Part shown: positions 16,682 to 25,757 of the stretch, piece after piece | Layout of the letters: the number at the start of each line of letters is the position of its first letter | How positions within the stretch are numbered: position 1 is the stretch's first letter | Assembly: GCF_021044825.1 (NCBI RefSeq) | Contig: NZ_JAJNOC010000001.1 | Location: forward strand, 434,001-498,000 | Length of the DNA: 64,000 nucleotides | Origin: Massilia phyllostachyos | Lineage (GTDB): Bacteria > Pseudomonadota > Gammaproteobacteria > Burkholderiales > Burkholderiaceae_D | Direction of reading: 5' to 3' | The notes under the pieces: generated by a model | Database searches by the model: none | What the model was told of the DNA's origin: nothing | Seen by the model: only the letters and a program-made list of their open reading frames with translations | Made by a program: the position numbers and the translations under genes

Positions 16682-17671
16682 ATGTACGCACAGATGGTGG
16701 AGACCGGACTCAAGAAAGTCCGTACCGAGGAAGACATGAGCGCCGAGGAACAGGCGTTCCAGGCGCGCATCGACGCCGGCATCAAGATCGAGGCCAAGGA
16801 CTGGATGCCCGAGGCTTACCGCAAGACCCTGATCCGCCAGATCTCGCAGCACGCGCACAGCGAGATCGTCGGCCAGCTCCCGGAAGGGAACTGGGTCACG
16901 CGCGCGCCGACGCTCAAGCGCAAGTCGGTCCTGCTGGCCAAGATCCAGGACGAGGCCGGCCACGGCCTGTATCTCTACAGCGCCGCCGAGACCCTGGGCG
17001 TGTCGCGCGACGAGCTGTTGCAGGCGCTGCACGCCGGTAAAGCCAAGTATTCGAGCATCTTCAACTACCCCACCCTGAGCTGGGCCGACATGGGCGCGAT
17101 CGGCTGGCTGGTCGACGGCTCGGCCATCATCAACCAGATCCCGCTCTGCCGCTGTTCCTACGGCCCGTATGCGCGCGCCATGATCCGCGTCTGCAAGGAA
17201 GAGTCCTTCCACGCACGCCAGGGCTACGACATCATGATGAGCCTTGCCCAAGGCACGCCGGAGCAGAAGGCGATGGCGCAGGATGCGCTGAACCGCTGGT
17301 GGTGGCCGTCCCTGATGATGTTCGGCCCGTCGGACGCGGAATCCGTCAACAGCGCCCAATCGACCGCCTGGCGCATCAAGCTGTTCTCCAACGACGAGCT
17401 GCGCCAGCGCATGGTCGACCAGACCGTGCCGCAGGCCGAATACCTGGGCCTCACCATCCCCGACCCCGACCTCAAGTGGAACGCCGAACGCGGTTCCTAC
17501 GACTTCGGCGAGATCGACTGGAGCGAATTCCAGAACGTCCTGAAGGGCAACGGCCCCTGCAACCGCGAGCGCCTGCGCACCCGCGTGAAAGCGTACGAAG
17601 ACGGCGCCTGGTTCCGCGACGCCCTGGTCGCCCACGCCGACAAGAAAGCCGCCGCGAAAGCCGCCGCATAA
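16682..17671 (+). CDS. paaA: 1,2-phenylacetyl-CoA epoxidase, catalytic subunit A
   Basis: Oxygenase subunit of the PaaABCE complex, which converts phenylacetyl-CoA to the ring-1,2-epoxide using O2 and NADPH. The 329-aa protein has a ferritin-like four-helix core with two diiron EXXH motifs: Glu91/His94 ([12 protein letters not shown]) and Glu174/His177 ([13 protein letters not shown]). Length matches the family. ATG 16682 gives the standard N-terminus MYAQMVETG; an in-frame start at 16622 lies inside the promoter. First gene of the operon, 16 bp before paaB. Confidence 0.96.
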   Translation: MYAQMVETGLKKVRTEEDMSAEEQAFQARIDAGIKIEAKDWMPEAYRKTLIRQISQHAHSEIVGQLPEGNWVTRAPTLKRKSVLLAKIQDEAGHGLYLYSAAETLGVSRDELLQALHAGKAKYSSIFNYPTLSWADMGAIGWLVDGSAIINQIPLCRCSYGPYARAMIRVCKEESFHARQGYDIMMSLAQGTPEQKAMAQDALNRWWWPSLMMFGPSDAESVNSAQSTAWRIKLFSNDELRQRMVDQTVPQAEYLGLTIPDPDLKWNAERGSYDFGEIDWSEFQNVLKGNGPCNRERLRTRVKAYEDGAWFRDALVAHADKKAAAKAAA

Positions 17672-17687
17672 CATCCGGAGACACGAA

Positions 17688-17972
17688 ATGAGCAAAGAAT
17701 GGCCCCTGTGGGAAGTCTTCATCCGCAGCCAGCACGGCCTCGCCCACAAGCACGTCGGCAGCCTGCACGCCCCTGACGCCGAGATGGCGATCAACAACGC
17801 GCGCGACGTCTACACCCGCCGCAACGAAGGCGTCAGCATCTGGGTCGTGCGCGCCCAGGACATCGTCGCCAGCAGCCCGAGCGACAAGGAAGCCCTGTTC
17901 GAGCCCGCCAACAGCAAGGTCTATCGCCACCCGACTTTCTTCCCGATGCCGGAAGAAGTGAAGAACCTGTGA
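17688..17972 (+). CDS. paaB: 1,2-phenylacetyl-CoA epoxidase subunit B
   Basis: Small structural subunit of the PaaABCE epoxidase, 94 aa, the normal family length. Recognisable by WPLWEVFIRSQHGLAHKHVGSLHAPDAEMA near the start and the NARDVYTRRNEGVSIWVV segment. A GGAG ribosome site precedes the ATG. Its TGA overlaps the GTG start of paaC (GTGA). Confidence 0.95.
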   Translation: MSKEWPLWEVFIRSQHGLAHKHVGSLHAPDAEMAINNARDVYTRRNEGVSIWVVRAQDIVASSPSDKEALFEPANSKVYRHPTFFPMPEEVKNL

Positions 17973-18733
17973 GCCCCGCCGTGGATGCGAAACTCGACTA
18001 TCTCCTGCGCCAGGGCGACAACGCCCTGATCCTCTCGCAGCAGCTGTGCCAGCTGTGCGGCAAGGGCCCGGCCCTCGAAGAAGACATGGCGCTGTCCAAC
18101 GTCGCCCTCGACCTGCTCGGCCAGACCCGCATGTGGCTGTCGTATGCCGGCGAATGCGAAGGGCGCGGGCGCGACGAAGACCGCCTGGCCTTCGACCGCG
18201 ACGCCCAGGATTACCGCAACTGCCTGCTGGTCGAACAGCCCAACGGCAGCTATGCCGACACGATGATGCGCCAGTTCCTGTTCGATACCTGGCACTACTT
18301 CCTGATGGACGGCCTGACCCGCTCGAGCGACCCGCGCATCGCCGAGATCGCGCAGAAGTCGATCAAGGAAGTGACGTATCACCTGCGCCGCTCCGGCGAT
18401 CTGGTGGTGCGCCTGGGCGACGGCACCGACATCAGCCACGCCAAGATGCAGACCGCGCTCGACGAGCTGTGGATGTACAGCGGCGAGATGTTTATCTACG
18501 ACGCCGTCGACGACGCGATGGTGGAGCAGGGCGTGGCGCCGGGCGCGGACAGCCTGCGCAAGCACTTCCTCGACCACCTGGCCGACGTGCTGAACGAAGC
18601 CACGCTCAACATGCCTTCGCCGGATGCGTGGATGCAGCGCGGCGGCAAGCAGGGCCGCCACACCGAGCGCCTCGGCTACATCCTGGCCGAGATGCAGTTC
18701 CTGCAGCGCGCCTATCCGGGAGCGCAGTGGTAA
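17969..18733 (+). CDS. paaC: 1,2-phenylacetyl-CoA epoxidase subunit C
   Basis: Ferritin-like structural partner that forms the AC heterodimer with PaaA; it lacks a complete catalytic diiron site in the family. The 254-aa product starts with GTG overlapping the paaB stop. Family stretches include LLRQGDNALILSQQLCQLCGKGP, the LSNVALDLLGQTRMWLSYA helix and the DTWHYFLMDGL region. Its TAA overlaps the paaD ATG (TAATG), so translation is probably coupled. Confidence 0.95.
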   Translation: MSPAVDAKLDYLLRQGDNALILSQQLCQLCGKGPALEEDMALSNVALDLLGQTRMWLSYAGECEGRGRDEDRLAFDRDAQDYRNCLLVEQPNGSYADTMMRQFLFDTWHYFLMDGLTRSSDPRIAEIAQKSIKEVTYHLRRSGDLVVRLGDGTDISHAKMQTALDELWMYSGEMFIYDAVDDAMVEQGVAPGADSLRKHFLDHLADVLNEATLNMPSPDAWMQRGGKQGRHTERLGYILAEMQFLQRAYPGAQW

Positions 18734-19245
18734 TGACCGCCGTGGACGTCAGCATCGAGCAGGTCTGGGGTTGGCTCGGCGAGGTCGCCGATCCGGAGAT
18801 CCCGGTCATCTCGGTGGTCGATCTCGGCATCGTGCGCGACGTCGCTTTCGAAGGCGACACCTGCGTGGTGACGATCACGCCGACCTACTCGGGCTGCCCC
18901 GCGATGCAGGTGATCTCGGACTCCGTGAAGGAAGCCTTGCTGGCGCACGGCCTGATTGATGTCCGCATCGTCAGCCGCCTGTCGCCCGCCTGGACCACCG
19001 ACTGGATGAGCGACGCCGGCAAGGCAGCGCTCAAAGGCTACGGCATCGCGCCACCTAGCCAGCAGGCGATCGATATCAGCGGCCTGCATGCCGGCATCCG
19101 CCGCCGCGCCGCGCCCGATGTGTCCTGTCCCAACTGCGGCTCGCCGCACACCCAATTGACCAGCGAATTCGGCTCGACCCCGTGCAAGGCGCTGTACAAG
19201 TGCCTGGACTGCCGCGAGCCCTTCGACTACTTCAAGTGTCATTAA
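18733..19245 (+). CDS. paaD: Phenylacetate pathway iron-sulfur maturation protein PaaD
   Basis: MIP18/SufT-like (DUF59) protein required for active PaaABCE, probably through Fe-S or diiron assembly rather than catalysis. The 170-aa product has the DUF59 core VADPEIPVISVVDLGIVRDV (about 18-37) and TPTYSGCPAM with Cys55. The PaaD-specific C-terminus carries a four-cysteine cluster: Cys132 and Cys135 (CPNC), Cys157 and Cys160 (CLDC). It starts inside the paaC stop and ends 4 bp before paaE. Confidence 0.94.
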   Translation: MTAVDVSIEQVWGWLGEVADPEIPVISVVDLGIVRDVAFEGDTCVVTITPTYSGCPAMQVISDSVKEALLAHGLIDVRIVSRLSPAWTTDWMSDAGKAALKGYGIAPPSQQAIDISGLHAGIRRRAAPDVSCPNCGSPHTQLTSEFGSTPCKALYKCLDCREPFDYFKCH

Positions 19246-19249
19246 GAAG

Positions 19250-20326
19250 ATGAGCAAATTCTATCCACTGAGCATCGCCAAGGTGAAGCATGAGACGCGC
19301 GACGCCATCGCCGTCACCTTCGACGTTCCACCAGAGCTGAAGCCGCAATTCGCCTACCAGCAGGGCCAGCACCTGACCTTGCGCGCGATGATCGACGGCG
19401 AGGACGTGCGCCGTTCCTACTCGATCTGCTCGGCGGTGCAGGACGACCAGCTGCGCGTGGCGATCAAGCGCGTCGGCGGCGGCCAGTTCTCGACCTGGGC
19501 CAACGAGCACCTGCAGCCGGGCGTCACGCTGGAAGTGATGCCGCCGATGGGCCACTTCAACGTGCCGCTCGATCCGACGAGCGAACGCCACTACCTGCTG
19601 TTCGCGGCCGGCAGCGGCATCACGCCGATCCTGTCGATCATCAAGACTACCCTGCTGGCCGAGCCGAAGAGCCGCTTCACCCTCGTCTATGGCAACCGCG
19701 CCTCGTCGAGCGTGATCTTCCGCGACGAGCTGACCGACCTCAAGGACAGCTACATGGACCGGCTCAAGCTGGTGTATGTGATGAGCCGCGAGCAGCAGGA
19801 CATCGAACTGTTCAACGGCCGCATCACGGAAGAAAAGTGCGGCCATTTCCTCAAGCACTGGATCGACGTCCGCGACATCGACGTCGCCTTCATCTGCGGC
19901 CCGGAAGACATGATGCACGGCGTCTCGCGTTCGCTGCAGGCGGCCGGCCTGGCCAAGGAAAAGATCCGCATCGAGCTGTTCGCCGCCAGCATCCCGAAGC
20001 ACGAACACAAGCCGCGCAAGGTGGAAGCGGGCGCCCAGCATCAGACCGAAGTCACCGTCATCATGGACGGCAACGCCGCCAGCTTCACGATGGACAAGGA
20101 CAAGGAGTCGTTACTGGACGCCGGCCTGCGCGCCGGCATCGACATGCGCTACTCCTGCAAGGGCGGCGTGTGCTCGACCTGCCGCTGCAAGGTGCTGGAT
20201 GGGCAGGTGGAGATGGATGTGAATTACGCGCTGGAAGACTACGAAGTGGCGCGCGGGTTTGTGTTGAGCTGCCAGAGTTTTCCGATCACTGACAAGGTGG
20301 TGGTCGACTTCGACATCGCCGAATAG
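19250..20326 (+). CDS. paaE: 1,2-phenylacetyl-CoA epoxidase reductase subunit E
   Basis: NADPH-dependent flavin/iron-sulfur reductase that passes electrons to the PaaA diiron centre. The 358-aa product has an FAD-binding barrel (RRSYSICSAV near 60-70), an NAD(P)-binding domain (LLFAAGSGITPILSI near 120-135) and a C-terminal plant-type 2Fe-2S ferredoxin domain with Cys303, Cys308, Cys311 and Cys341. GAAGATGAG gives a good start context. The gene is followed by a pair of palindromic repeats before paaG. Confidence 0.95.
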   Translation: MSKFYPLSIAKVKHETRDAIAVTFDVPPELKPQFAYQQGQHLTLRAMIDGEDVRRSYSICSAVQDDQLRVAIKRVGGGQFSTWANEHLQPGVTLEVMPPMGHFNVPLDPTSERHYLLFAAGSGITPILSIIKTTLLAEPKSRFTLVYGNRASSSVIFRDELTDLKDSYMDRLKLVYVMSREQQDIELFNGRITEEKCGHFLKHWIDVRDIDVAFICGPEDMMHGVSRSLQAAGLAKEKIRIELFAASIPKHEHKPRKVEAGAQHQTEVTVIMDGNAASFTMDKDKESLLDAGLRAGIDMRYSCKGGVCSTCRCKVLDGQVEMDVNYALEDYEVARGFVLSCQSFPITDKVVVDFDIAE

Positions 20327-20337
20327 GCCCGTTAGCG

Positions 20338-20421
20338 CGTCGTTCCGGCGAAGGCCGGAACCCAAGTTGACTTTCGTAGCTCAGCAACGAACTTGGGTCC
20401 CGGCCTGCGCCGGGACGACGA
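20338..20421. repeat. Inverted repeat pair inside the paa operon
   Basis: Two palindromic units of the dispersed family lie between paaE and paaG: TTCCGGCGAAGGCCGGAA plus CCCAAGTT at about 20338-20368, and the inverted CTTGGGTCCCGGCCTGCGCC-type unit at about 20388-20421. The second has a GCGC rather than TTCG loop. They form hairpins in any transcript running from paaE into paaG and could affect mRNA stability. Confidence 0.85.
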
Positions 20422-20453
20422 CTCAAGGGATAACAAGAATAGTGAAGACACCA

Positions 20454-21245
20454 ATGACCTACGAATCCATCCAGTTCAGCATCGAAAACGGCATCGCCCT
20501 CCTGACCCTGAACCGCCCCGATCGCCTGAACAGCTTCACCCAGGCCATGCACCTCGAAGTGCGCGACGCCCTTGAAACACTCCGGGCCGACAAATCCGTC
20601 CGCGTCCTCGTGCTGACCGGCGCCGGCCGCGGCTTCTGTGCCGGCCAGGACCTGCAAGACCGCGCGGTGGCCCCAGGCGCCCCCGGCGTCGACCTCGGCG
20701 AATCCGTCGAGAAGTTCTACGCCCCGCTGGTGATGACGCTGAAGTCCCTCCCCATGCCCGTGATCTGCGCCGTCAACGGCGTGGCCGCCGGCGCCGGCGC
20801 CAACCTGGCGCTGGCCTGCGACATCGTGCTGGCCGCGAAATCCGCCAGCTTCATCGAAGCCTTCTGCAAACTCGGCCTGATCCCCGACACCGGCGGCACC
20901 TGGCACCTGCCGCGCCTGATCGGCCAGGCGCGCGCCACGGGCCTGGCCATGCTGGGCGAGAAGCTCACCGCCGAGAAGGCCGAGCAATGGGGCCTGATCT
21001 GGGCCTGCGTCCCGGACGAGGCCCTGATGGACCAGGCCATGGCCATGGCCGAGCACTTCGCGAGCGCGCCAACCAAGGGACTGGCATTCACGAAAAAAGC
21101 CCTGCAGGCCAGCTGGACCAACACCCTGCCGGAACAGCTGAAACTCGAAGGCGAGATGATGCGCGAACTCGGCTACAGCCACGACTACCGCGAAGGCGTC
21201 GCCGCCTTCATCGCCAAGCGTCCGGCGCACTTCAAGGGGGAATGA
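20454..21245 (+). CDS. paaG: Ring-1,2-epoxyphenylacetyl-CoA isomerase
   Basis: Crotonase-fold isomerase converting the epoxide to the seven-membered oxepin-CoA. The 263-aa length and motifs match PaaG: LTLNRPDRLNSFTQAMH, the oxyanion segments GAGRGFCAGQDL (about 57-68) and AVNGVAAGAGANLALACD, and LGLIPDTGGTW with the catalytic-loop aspartate. FCAGQDL and DLGESVEKFY argue for PaaG rather than the PaaF hydratase. ATG 20454 is preferred; GTG 20442 is in frame. It follows the repeat pair and overlaps paaH by ATGA. Confidence 0.92.
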   Translation: MTYESIQFSIENGIALLTLNRPDRLNSFTQAMHLEVRDALETLRADKSVRVLVLTGAGRGFCAGQDLQDRAVAPGAPGVDLGESVEKFYAPLVMTLKSLPMPVICAVNGVAAGAGANLALACDIVLAAKSASFIEAFCKLGLIPDTGGTWHLPRLIGQARATGLAMLGEKLTAEKAEQWGLIWACVPDEALMDQAMAMAEHFASAPTKGLAFTKKALQASWTNTLPEQLKLEGEMMRELGYSHDYREGVAAFIAKRPAHFKGE

Positions 21246-22777
21246 CGATGGAAGCACTCCCGAAGCAAAGCATCGTCGCCGTCATCGGCAGCGGCGCCAT
21301 GGGCGCCGGCATCGCGCAGGTCGCCGCCAGCGCCGGCCACCAGGTGCTGCTGTTCGACACCCGCCCGGATGCGGCCGACAAGGCCATCGCCGGCATCAAG
21401 GCCACCTATGCGAAACTGGTCGACAAGGGCCGCATGGGCGCCGCGGAGGCGGATCTCGCGGGCGAGCGCCTGACGCGCATCGGCAGCCTGCAGGAAGCGT
21501 CGCAGGCCGCGCTGGTGGTCGAAGCCATCGTCGAAAACCTCGACGCCAAGCGCGCCCTGTTCACCGAGCTGGAAGGCATCGTGGTCGAGGACTGCATCCT
21601 GGCCACCAACACCTCCTCGATCTCCGTCACCGCGATCGCCGCACCGCTGCGCCATCCGGAGCGCCTGGTCGGCATGCACTTCTTTAACCCGGTGCCGCTG
21701 ATGGCGCTGGTCGAAGTCATCAGCGGCATCGCCACCGACAAGACCGTCGCGGACGTCACGTACGCCACCGCGCAAGCCTGGGGCAAGAACCCGGTGCACG
21801 CGAAATCCACGCCCGGCTTCATCGTCAACCGCGTCGCCCGCCCGTATTACGCGGAGAGCCTGCGCCTGCTGCTGGAACAGGCCGGCGACCCCGCCACCAT
21901 CGACGCGATCCTGCGCGACTGCGGCGGTTTCCGCATGGGCCCCTTCGAGCTGATGGACCTGATCGGCCACGACGTCAACTTCTCGGTCACGAACTCGGTC
22001 TACGACGCCTACTTCGGCGACCCGCGCTTCACGCCCTCGATCCTGCAGCAGGAACTGGTCAACGCCGGCTTCCTGGGCCGCAAGACCGGCCGCGGTTTCT
22101 ACCGCTACGGCGAAGGCGTCGAGAAGCCCGCCGTGCAGACCGAAGCGCCGCGGCCGAAGCCGGAGGCGGTATCGATCGTCGGCAGCGAATCCGACACGCT
22201 CGCGCCACTCGCCGCGCGCCTCGCCGCCGCAGGGTACGCATTGCAGTCCGAGGAAACGCTCGACGCGACGGCCGGCTTCCTGTGCGGGGGCGCCGCCGTG
22301 TACCTCACCGATGGCCGCAGCGCCACCGAGCGCGCCGCCGAATGCTGGCATGACGACACCGTCGTGTACGACCTGCTGCTCGATCCCGCCGGCGCCACCC
22401 GCATCGCGCTGGCCAGGGCCGACCAGTGCAGTGACGACGCTTACTACGCCGTCGTCGGTATGTTCCAGGCCGCCGGCTTCGCCGTGACGCGCCTGGACGA
22501 CGTGCCCGGCCTGGCCGTGATGCGCACCGTCGCCATGCTGGCCAACGAAGCCGCCGACGCCGTCAACCAGGGCGTGTGCAGCGCGCAAGCGGTCGATATC
22601 GCGATGCAGAAGGGCGTCAACTACCCGCGCGGCCCGCTGGCCTGGGCGGACGGCGTCGGCCTGCAGCACATCGTCGCCGTGCTGACCAATCTGGCCGCGA
22701 CCTATGGCGAGGACCGCTACCGCGTCTCGCCGCTGCTGCGCCGCAAGGTGGCCACGGGAGCGCAGTTCCATGCATGA
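21242..22777 (+). CDS. paaH: 3-hydroxyadipyl-CoA dehydrogenase
   Basis: NAD-dependent dehydrogenase that oxidises 3-hydroxyadipyl-CoA to 3-oxoadipyl-CoA. The 511-aa product has the NAD-binding motif GSGAMGAGIAQ near 16-26, the TNTSSISVTAIA and HFFNPVPLMALVEV segments of the 3HCDH family, and GGFRMGPFELMDLIGHDVN in the first C-terminal domain. A divergent middle stretch and a second 3HCDH-C domain (MLANEAADAVNQGV and MQKGVNYPRGPLAWADGVG) follow. The start overlaps the paaG stop; the end overlaps paaI by 8 bp. Confidence 0.93.
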   Translation: MTMEALPKQSIVAVIGSGAMGAGIAQVAASAGHQVLLFDTRPDAADKAIAGIKATYAKLVDKGRMGAAEADLAGERLTRIGSLQEASQAALVVEAIVENLDAKRALFTELEGIVVEDCILATNTSSISVTAIAAPLRHPERLVGMHFFNPVPLMALVEVISGIATDKTVADVTYATAQAWGKNPVHAKSTPGFIVNRVARPYYAESLRLLLEQAGDPATIDAILRDCGGFRMGPFELMDLIGHDVNFSVTNSVYDAYFGDPRFTPSILQQELVNAGFLGRKTGRGFYRYGEGVEKPAVQTEAPRPKPEAVSIVGSESDTLAPLAARLAAAGYALQSEETLDATAGFLCGGAAVYLTDGRSATERAAECWHDDTVVYDLLLDPAGATRIALARADQCSDDAYYAVVGMFQAAGFAVTRLDDVPGLAVMRTVAMLANEAADAVNQGVCSAQAVDIAMQKGVNYPRGPLAWADGVGLQHIVAVLTNLAATYGEDRYRVSPLLRRKVATGAQFHA

Positions 22778-23201
22778 GAACCCGCAGGCGCTGGCCGAAT
22801 TGGCCGGCAAGACCATGTACGAGCGCGACCCGGCCAGCCAGGCGCTGGGCATGACCCTGGACGAGATCAAGCCCGGCTACGCGCGCATGTCGATGCGCGT
22901 GCGCGGCGACATGCTCAACGGCCACGCCACCTGCCATGGCGGCTACATCTTCATGCTGGCCGACAGCGCCTTCGCCTTCGCCTGCAACTCGCACAACTTC
23001 AACACCGTCGGCGCCGGCTGCACCATCGACTACCTGGCCCCCGGCAAGGAAGGCGACGTGCTGGTGGCCGAAGCGACCGAGCAGGCGCTGCAAGGCAAGA
23101 CCGGCGTCTACGACATCAAGGTCACCAACCAGGAAGGGCGCACGATCGCGCTGTTCCGCGGGAAGTCGCACCGCGTCAGCGGCATGGTGGCAGAGCTTTA
23201 G
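22770..23201 (+). CDS. paaI: Hydroxyphenylacetyl-CoA-type thioesterase PaaI
   Basis: Hot-dog-fold thioesterase of 143 aa that frees CoA from phenylacetyl-CoA pathway dead ends. Recognisable by MSMRVRGDMLNGHATCHGGYIFMLADSAFAFA (about 33-64), which contains the HGG motif and the catalytic aspartate context, and by GVYDIKVTNQEGRTIALFRGKSH near the end. ATG 22770 lies within the last codons of paaH, an 8-bp overlap. paaK follows. Confidence 0.93.
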   Translation: MHENPQALAELAGKTMYERDPASQALGMTLDEIKPGYARMSMRVRGDMLNGHATCHGGYIFMLADSAFAFACNSHNFNTVGAGCTIDYLAPGKEGDVLVAEATEQALQGKTGVYDIKVTNQEGRTIALFRGKSHRVSGMVAEL

Positions 23202-23219
23202 CAACAAAGGAGGTTGAAG

Positions 23220-24533
23220 ATGGTCCAACGCACCCCCGCTCCCGGCGAGCTGGAACCGATCGAACGCGCCAGCCGCGACGAGCTGCAGGCGCTGCAGCTC
23301 GAGCGCCTGAAATGGTCGCTGAAGCACGCCTACGAGAACGTGCCGCACTACCGCGCCGCTTTCGACGCCGCCGGCGTGCATCCGGAAGACCTGAAAACGT
23401 TGGCCGACCTGGCGAAGTTCCCCTTCACCGACAAGAAGACCCTGCGCGACAACTACCCCTTCGGCCTGTTCGCCGTGCCGCGCGAGCGGGTAGCACGCAT
23501 CCACGCCTCGAGCGGCACCACCGGCAAGGCGACGGTCGTCGGCTACACGCAAAAGGACATCGACACCTGGGCCGGCGTGGTGGCGCGCTCGATCCGCGCC
23601 GCCGGCGGCCGGGCGGGCGACATGGTCCACATCTCCTACGGCTACGGCCTGTTCACCGGCGGCCTGGGCGCCCACTACGGCGCCGAGAAGCTGGGCTGCA
23701 CGGTGATTCCGATGTCCGGCGGCCAGACCGAGAAGCAGGTCCAGCTGATCCAGGATTTCAAGCCCTCGATCATCATGGTCACGCCCTCGTACATGCTGAA
23801 CATCGTCGAGGAATTCGCGCGCCAGGGGATCGATCCTGCGACGACCTCGCTGAAGGTCGGCATCTTCGGCGCCGAACCCTGGACCGACGCCATGCGGGGC
23901 GAGATCGAAGCGCGCGCCGGCATCGACGCTGTGGACATCTACGGCCTGTCCGAGGTGATGGGGCCGGGCGTGGCGAGCGAATGCATCGAGAGCAAGGACG
24001 GCCCGGTGATCTGGGAAGACCATTTCTACCCCGAGATCATCGACCCGGACACCGGCGAAGTGCTGCCGGACGGCGAAGAGGGCGAGCTGGTGTTCACGTC
24101 GCTCTCCAAGGAAGCGCTGCCGATCATCCGCTACCGCACGCGCGACCTCACGCGCCTCTTGGCGCCGACCTCGCGCGCGATGCGCCGCATGGGCCGCATC
24201 ACGGGCCGCTCGGACGACATGCTGATCATCCGCGGCGTGAACGTGTTTCCGAGCCAGATCGAAGAGATCGTCCTGCAAATGCCGGCGCTGGCGCCGCAGT
24301 ACCAGCTGGTGGTGGCGCGCGACGGCCATCTCGACACGCTGGAAGTGCTGGGCGAGCTGCGCGACACCGCCATTGCACCAAGCGACGTGGACGCGCTGTG
24401 CCGCGAACTTCAGCACCGCATCAAGACCCATGTGGGCGTGACCACCCGCGTCACCCTGACCCCGCCCGGCGGCATCGAACGCACGCTGACCGGCAAGGCC
24501 CGGCGCGTGGTCGACAAGCGCCCCAAGAACTAG
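23220..24533 (+). CDS. paaK: Phenylacetate-CoA ligase
   Basis: AMP-forming ligase that activates phenylacetate with CoA and ATP, the entry step of the pathway. The 437-aa product shows the P-loop-like HASSGTTGKATVVGYT (about 97-112), SYGYGLFTGGLGAHYGAE, the YGLSEVMGPG adenylate motif near 240 and TGRSDDMLIIRGVNVFPSQIE near 325-345. A strong AAAGGAGG (23206-23213) stands 6 bp before ATG 23220, which fixes the start. The thiolase gene follows. Confidence 0.95.
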   Translation: MVQRTPAPGELEPIERASRDELQALQLERLKWSLKHAYENVPHYRAAFDAAGVHPEDLKTLADLAKFPFTDKKTLRDNYPFGLFAVPRERVARIHASSGTTGKATVVGYTQKDIDTWAGVVARSIRAAGGRAGDMVHISYGYGLFTGGLGAHYGAEKLGCTVIPMSGGQTEKQVQLIQDFKPSIIMVTPSYMLNIVEEFARQGIDPATTSLKVGIFGAEPWTDAMRGEIEARAGIDAVDIYGLSEVMGPGVASECIESKDGPVIWEDHFYPEIIDPDTGEVLPDGEEGELVFTSLSKEALPIIRYRTRDLTRLLAPTSRAMRRMGRITGRSDDMLIIRGVNVFPSQIEEIVLQMPALAPQYQLVVARDGHLDTLEVLGELRDTAIAPSDVDALCRELQHRIKTHVGVTTRVTLTPPGGIERTLTGKARRVVDKRPKN

Positions 24534-24551
24534 AACACCGAGGAGACTTTC

Positions 24552-25754
24552 ATGCTTGATGCTTTCATCTGCGACGCCGTCCGCACCCCCTTCGGCCGTT
24601 ACGGCGGCGCACTCGCCAGCGTGCGCGCCGACGACCTGGCCGCGCTGCCGATCGCCGCCCTGATGGCCCGTAACAAGGACGTGGACTGGGGCGCCGTCGA
24701 CGACCTGTTCTACGGCTGCGCCAACCAGGCCGGCGAGGACAATCGCAACGTCGGCCGCATGGCCGCGCTGCTGGCCGGGCTGCCGCAGGAGGTGCCGGCC
24801 AACACCATCAACCGCCTGTGCGGTTCGGGCCTGGACGCCGTCGGCACGGCCGCCCGCGCTATCCGCGCCGGCGAGGCGCAGCTGCTCATCGCGGGCGGCG
24901 TGGAGAGCATGAGCCGCGCGCCCTTCGTGATGGGCAAGGCCGACAGCGCCTTCTCGCGCGGCGTCAAGATGGAAGACACGACCCTCGGCTGGCGCTTCGT
25001 CAACCCGTTGATGAAGGCGCGCTACGGCATCGACAGCATGCCGGAGACCGCCGAAAACGTGGCGCGCGACTTCGGCGTGAGCCGCGACGACCAGGACGCG
25101 TTTGCCCTGCGCAGCCAGGAACGCTGGGCGCGCGCCCATGCCGACGGCTTCTTCCGCGACGAGATCGTGCCGGTCACGATCGCAGGCCGCAAAGGCGAAT
25201 CGCACGTGGTCGACACCGACGAGCAGCCGCGCGAGACCAGCCTGGTCGCGCTGGCCAAGCTGAAAGGCGTGGTCACGCCCGATGGCTCGGTCACCGCCGG
25301 CAACGCCTCCAGCCTGAACGACGGCGCCTGCGCCCTGCTGCTGGCCTCCAGCGACGCCGCCCTGCGCCACGGCCTCACGCCGCGCGCCCGCGTGGTCGGC
25401 ATGACCACGGTCGGCCTGGCCCCGCGCATCATGGGCTTCGGCCCGGCGCCGGCAGTGAAGAAGCTGCTGGCCCAGACCGGCCTGCGGCTCGAACAGATGG
25501 ACGTGATCGAACTGAACGAAGCCTTCGCCGCACAAGGCCTGGCCGTCACGCGCGACCTCGGCCTGCCGGACGACGCCGCGCACGTGAACCCGAACGGGGG
25601 CGCCATCGCCCTCGGCCACCCGCTCGGCGCCTCCGGCGCGCGCCTGGTGACCACCGCCGTCAACCAGCTGCACCGCACGGGCGGGCGCTACGCCCTGTGC
25701 ACCATGTGCATCGGCGTCGGCCAGGGCATCGCCCTGATCGTCGAGCGGGTGTAA
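24552..25754 (+). CDS. paaJ: 3-oxoadipyl-CoA thiolase (PaaJ/PcaF type)
   Basis: Thiolase that cleaves 3-oxoadipyl-CoA to succinyl-CoA and acetyl-CoA; in PaaJ the same enzyme also cuts the 3-oxo-5,6-didehydrosuberyl-CoA intermediate. The 400-aa product has nucleophile Cys90 (NRLCGSGLDA), His356 (GGAIALGHPLGASGAR) and Cys386 (TMCIGVGQG). Placement among paaK and paaY supports the paa role, though PcaF of the beta-ketoadipate pathway is nearly identical in motifs. GAGGAG precedes the ATG. Confidence 0.92.
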   Translation: MLDAFICDAVRTPFGRYGGALASVRADDLAALPIAALMARNKDVDWGAVDDLFYGCANQAGEDNRNVGRMAALLAGLPQEVPANTINRLCGSGLDAVGTAARAIRAGEAQLLIAGGVESMSRAPFVMGKADSAFSRGVKMEDTTLGWRFVNPLMKARYGIDSMPETAENVARDFGVSRDDQDAFALRSQERWARAHADGFFRDEIVPVTIAGRKGESHVVDTDEQPRETSLVALAKLKGVVTPDGSVTAGNASSLNDGACALLLASSDAALRHGLTPRARVVGMTTVGLAPRIMGFGPAPAVKKLLAQTGLRLEQMDVIELNEAFAAQGLAVTRDLGLPDDAAHVNPNGGAIALGHPLGASGARLVTTAVNQLHRTGGRYALCTMCIGVGQGIALIVERV

Positions 25755-25757
25755 AGC

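Noticed and set aside
15671-17797. A 708-codon reading of paaX extended upstream through paaA
   Set aside because: The first 400 codons run antisense through paaA; the PaaX family start is at 16588.
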